NCBI GenBank assembly: GCA_011526585.1
Contig: WYBB01000236.1
Location: 1 to 33,419 of the forward strand
Direction: 5' to 3'
DNA from: Deltaproteobacteria bacterium
GTDB lineage: Bacteria > Myxococcota_A > UBA9042 > PHBI01
DNA: 33,419 bases
Below the pieces are notes generated by a model. It was given only the letters and a program-made list of their open reading frames with translations. It had not been told where the DNA came from and ran no database searches. Below, one piece after another: positions 31,460-33,419 of this stretch (the stretch's first letter is position 1; each line of letters begins with the position of its first letter). The translations under genes were made by a program, and so were the position numbers.

Positions 31460-33419
31460 CTACGGGTCGAGCTCGCACGAGAAGACGCGCGTCTCGCTGT
31501 TGTGCAGGGTGCCGCCGCTGTAGGTCTCGCGCGCGACCCAGCGGCCGCGCTCGTCGTAGACGGTGGTCGTCCAGCCGTCGGGCGAGTCGCCGTGGCCCTG
31601 ATAGTCCCAGCTCTCGTAGACGAGGCGGCCGGCGTGGTCGTAGTCGAAGCGGCGCACGTAGGTGTCGTTCTGGTTTTCTTCGAGCACGCGCCCGGCGGCG
31701 TCGTAGGTCCAGGTCTCGCGCCCCTGCGGCTGGAGCACGCCGGCCTCGTCCGGGCTCGCCTGGGTGCGCTCGACCATGCGGCCGGCGCCGTCGAGCGTGC
31801 GCGCGTAGTGCATGCGCAGGTGCGTCGCGCCGCCGCCGCACGGCCCGTCATCGCAGGGTGAGTAGGAGTCGTAGGGCGAGAGCGCGGCGGACGAGCCCCA
31901 GCGGTCGATCCCGTGGATGGTGTGGGCGAGCCAGCGCCCGGCGTCGTCGTACGCGGTCGACTGCCACTCGAGCAGGCCGAGTGCGTCGTCGTGCAGCTCG
32001 CGCCGGATGAGCTGGCCGTGACCCTTGGTGTCCCAGGTGAAGCGGAGCTCGCGGCCGAAGCGCGCGGGCTCGGGCGCGGGCTCGCCCTCGGGGGTCCAGC
32101 GCGAGAACGAAAACGTGAGGCGATCGACGGCGAGGTGGCCACCGTCGAAGGAGCGCGTGCGGTGCACGTCGGTGAGGAGGCCGCCGTCGTTGGTGATCGT
32201 CTCCTCGACCATGCGGCCGCCGACGTAGCGGATCGAGGTCTCGAGGCGGCCGCGGTGGCCGTAGTGGTCCGGCTCGAAGCCGTGCACGCCGGTGTGCGAG
32301 TACCAGGAGAGATCGCCGTAGTTCCAGCCGTAGGTGCTGGCGCCGTAGGCGAAGCCGATCCCGTTCGGGCGCTCGTCGCGCGGCACGCCGAGCTGGTAGG
32401 CGACCTCGTCGCCGGGGTAGCCGTAGCTCTCCGAGGTCGGCGGGACGAGGCAGCCGCGATCGGAAACGCGCGGCACGGCGTCGGCCCAGGGGTCGCCCAT
32501 CCAGTAGTCGTAGTCGTAGCCGTAGCTCGCCGCACCGGGGCCGAAGGTGTCGAGCGAGGCGGGGTCGAAGCCGTCCTCGTAGGCGACGGCCGAGTCGCGC
32601 ATGACGCTGCGCGCGGCGAGGCGGTTGTCGGCATCGTAGGCCCAGGTCATGCGCTGCACGGTGACGCCGTCGCGCTGGCGCTCGACCGCGACGGGCCGCC
32701 CGGCGTCGTCGTAGGCCCAGACCGACACCCAGCTGTGGCCGAGCCCGCTCGCGCGCGCCTCGATGAGGCGCTCGCCCTCGTAGCTCCAGGTGCTGCTGAG
32801 CGTCGTCGGGCGGACCTCGCCCGCGTCGGCGTCATAGTGGTTGCGCTCCTCGTGGCGCTCGACGACGCGACCGTCCGCGACGCGCTGCACCATCGTGACG
32901 TAGTCGCGGCCGCCGCGCAGGATGGCGGTCTCGAGGAGGTTGCCGCGCGCGTCCCAGCGGAAGCGATGGGCGTCGTCGTAGGTCGCGAAGACGAGCCCGC
33001 CCGACCACTTCTGCGTGCCCCAGATCGCCTCGACGCGGTGGCCGGCGTCATCGAAGGTGACCTTCTGGAGCTTGGTCGGCTCCCCGTTGTCGTATTCGAT
33101 CCAGAGCACGGTCTCGCTCTCCCAGACGTAGCGGATGACGCCGACGCTCTGGTTGTAGGCGCGGTAGAGGAGATCTTCGCTCAGCGCGCAGGCGCGGTCG
33201 AAGACCTCGGCGGGCACGTCGGGCAGGATGAGGCTCGGCGAGGCGGGCGCGGCCTCGGGCACGCACCAGGCGCGAGCCTCGACGGGCCCGGCCGGGTCGT
33301 TGGGATCGTTGGGGTCCGGATCGTTCGGGTCCGGATCGTTCGGGTCCGGATCGTTCGGGTCCGGATCGTTCGGGTCCGGATCGTTCGGGTCCGGATCGTT
33401 CGGGTCCGGATCGTTCGGG
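31460..33419 (-). CDS. YD-repeat (RHS-like) protein, N-terminus cut by window edge
   Basis: A partial gene: about 653 codons are visible and the frame runs open through the window edge. The visible N-terminal part is a Asp-Pro-Asn-rich spacer (DPDPN repeats), a common linker after a lipoprotein signal; that signal would lie outside the window. The rest is a beta-rich region with diverged YD repeats of the RHS/Tcc type: YDDAGRPV, TWAYDADNRL, TYDAAGRVLE, FDYDHAGRLVYE and VYDERGRWVARE. The GTG at 33262 could be taken as a start, but the in-frame linker upstream makes a longer protein much more likely. No RHS core or toxin domain follows; the protein ends SCELDP. YD repeats usually form a hollow shell or bind carbohydrate. 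Function here is unknown. Confidence 0.82.
   Translation of the reverse strand, partial: PNDPDPNDPDPNDPDPNDPDPNDPDPNDPDPNDPDPNDPNDPAGPVEARAWCVPEAAPASPSLILPDVPAEVFDRACALSEDLLYRAYNQSVGVIRYVWESETVLWIEYDNGEPTKLQKVTFDDAGHRVEAIWGTQKWSGGLVFATYDDAHRFRWDARGNLLETAILRGGRDYVTMVQRVADGRVVERHEERNHYDADAGEVRPTTLSSTWSYEGERLIEARASGLGHSWVSVWAYDDAGRPVAVERQRDGVTVQRMTWAYDADNRLAARSVMRDSAVAYEDGFDPASLDTFGPGAASYGYDYDYWMGDPWADAVPRVSDRGCLVPPTSESYGYPGDEVAYQLGVPRDERPNGIGFAYGASTYGWNYGDLSWYSHTGVHGFEPDHYGHRGRLETSIRYVGGRMVEETITNDGGLLTDVHRTRSFDGGHLAVDRLTFSFSRWTPEGEPAPEPARFGRELRFTWDTKGHGQLIRRELHDDALGLLEWQSTAYDDAGRWLAHTIHGIDRWGSSAALSPYDSYSPCDDGPCGGGATHLRMHYARTLDGAGRMVERTQASPDEAGVLQPQGRETWTYDAAGRVLEENQNDTYVRRFDYDHAGRLVYESWDYQGHGDSPDGWTTTVYDERGRWVARETYSGGTLHNSETRVFSCELDP
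33303..33419 (-). repeat. 15-bp tandem repeat at the window edge
   Basis: One variant unit (33303-33317) is followed by six perfect copies of GGATCGTTCGGGTCC (33318-33407) and a 12-nt partial copy that reaches the last base. On the minus strand each encodes DPDPN in frame with the YD-repeat protein. The window ends inside this array, so the true copy number is unknown. Confidence 0.95.

Overview
The window is very GC-rich DNA from what looks like a member of the Myxococcota. Three things point there: a MYXO-CTERM-like tail on a GH25 lysozyme-like protein, several large lipoproteins with Cys-rich repeats or Pro/Asp/Asn linkers, and an NRPS cluster beside housekeeping genes. No rRNA is present, so a family cannot be named. 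Several genes start at GTG or TTG, and every large gene has a long open frame opposite it that is only an effect of high GC.

Region 1 (176-10653, +) is a compact biosynthetic cluster: an FAD-linked lactone-oxidase-family oxidoreductase, a cytochrome P450 with a long N-terminus, and a 2420-residue dimodular NRPS (A-PCP-C-A[N-MT]-PCP-terminal C-like). The P450 and NRPS genes overlap by ATGA. The first A domain lacks the usual substrate-binding Asp, the chain ends in a condensation/acyltransferase-like domain instead of a thioesterase, and a 42-bp unit repeated three times sits in the last linker. The likely product is a small N-methylated, oxidised peptide or amide. The left cluster border may lie outside the window; the right border is clear.

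Region 2 (10803-16539) is mostly housekeeping: a Skp/OmpH-like periplasmic chaperone followed by a rhomboid protease (+), then hemL and an ABC-F ATPase on the minus strand, a hairpin between the convergent ends, a 61-residue four-cysteine protein with its own promoter and structured leader, and a secreted DUF4384-like protein.

Region 3 (16625-27794) holds two divergent subtilisin-family lipoproteins. One is a 2745-residue giant joining an S8 protease, a CehA/McbA-type PHP metallohydrolase-like domain, a long Cys-rich region with twelve exact-length 26-residue repeats, and an unknown C-terminal domain. The other is a 915-residue S8 lipoprotein with a carboxypeptidase-regulatory-like module.

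Region 4 (27832-33419) holds a divergent SDR/LysR pair, a GH25 lysozyme-like surface protein, a small Cys-containing lipoprotein, and a YD-repeat protein whose N-terminus is cut by the window edge inside a 15-bp tandem repeat. Regions 3 and 4 together look like a cell-surface and secreted-protein neighbourhood.
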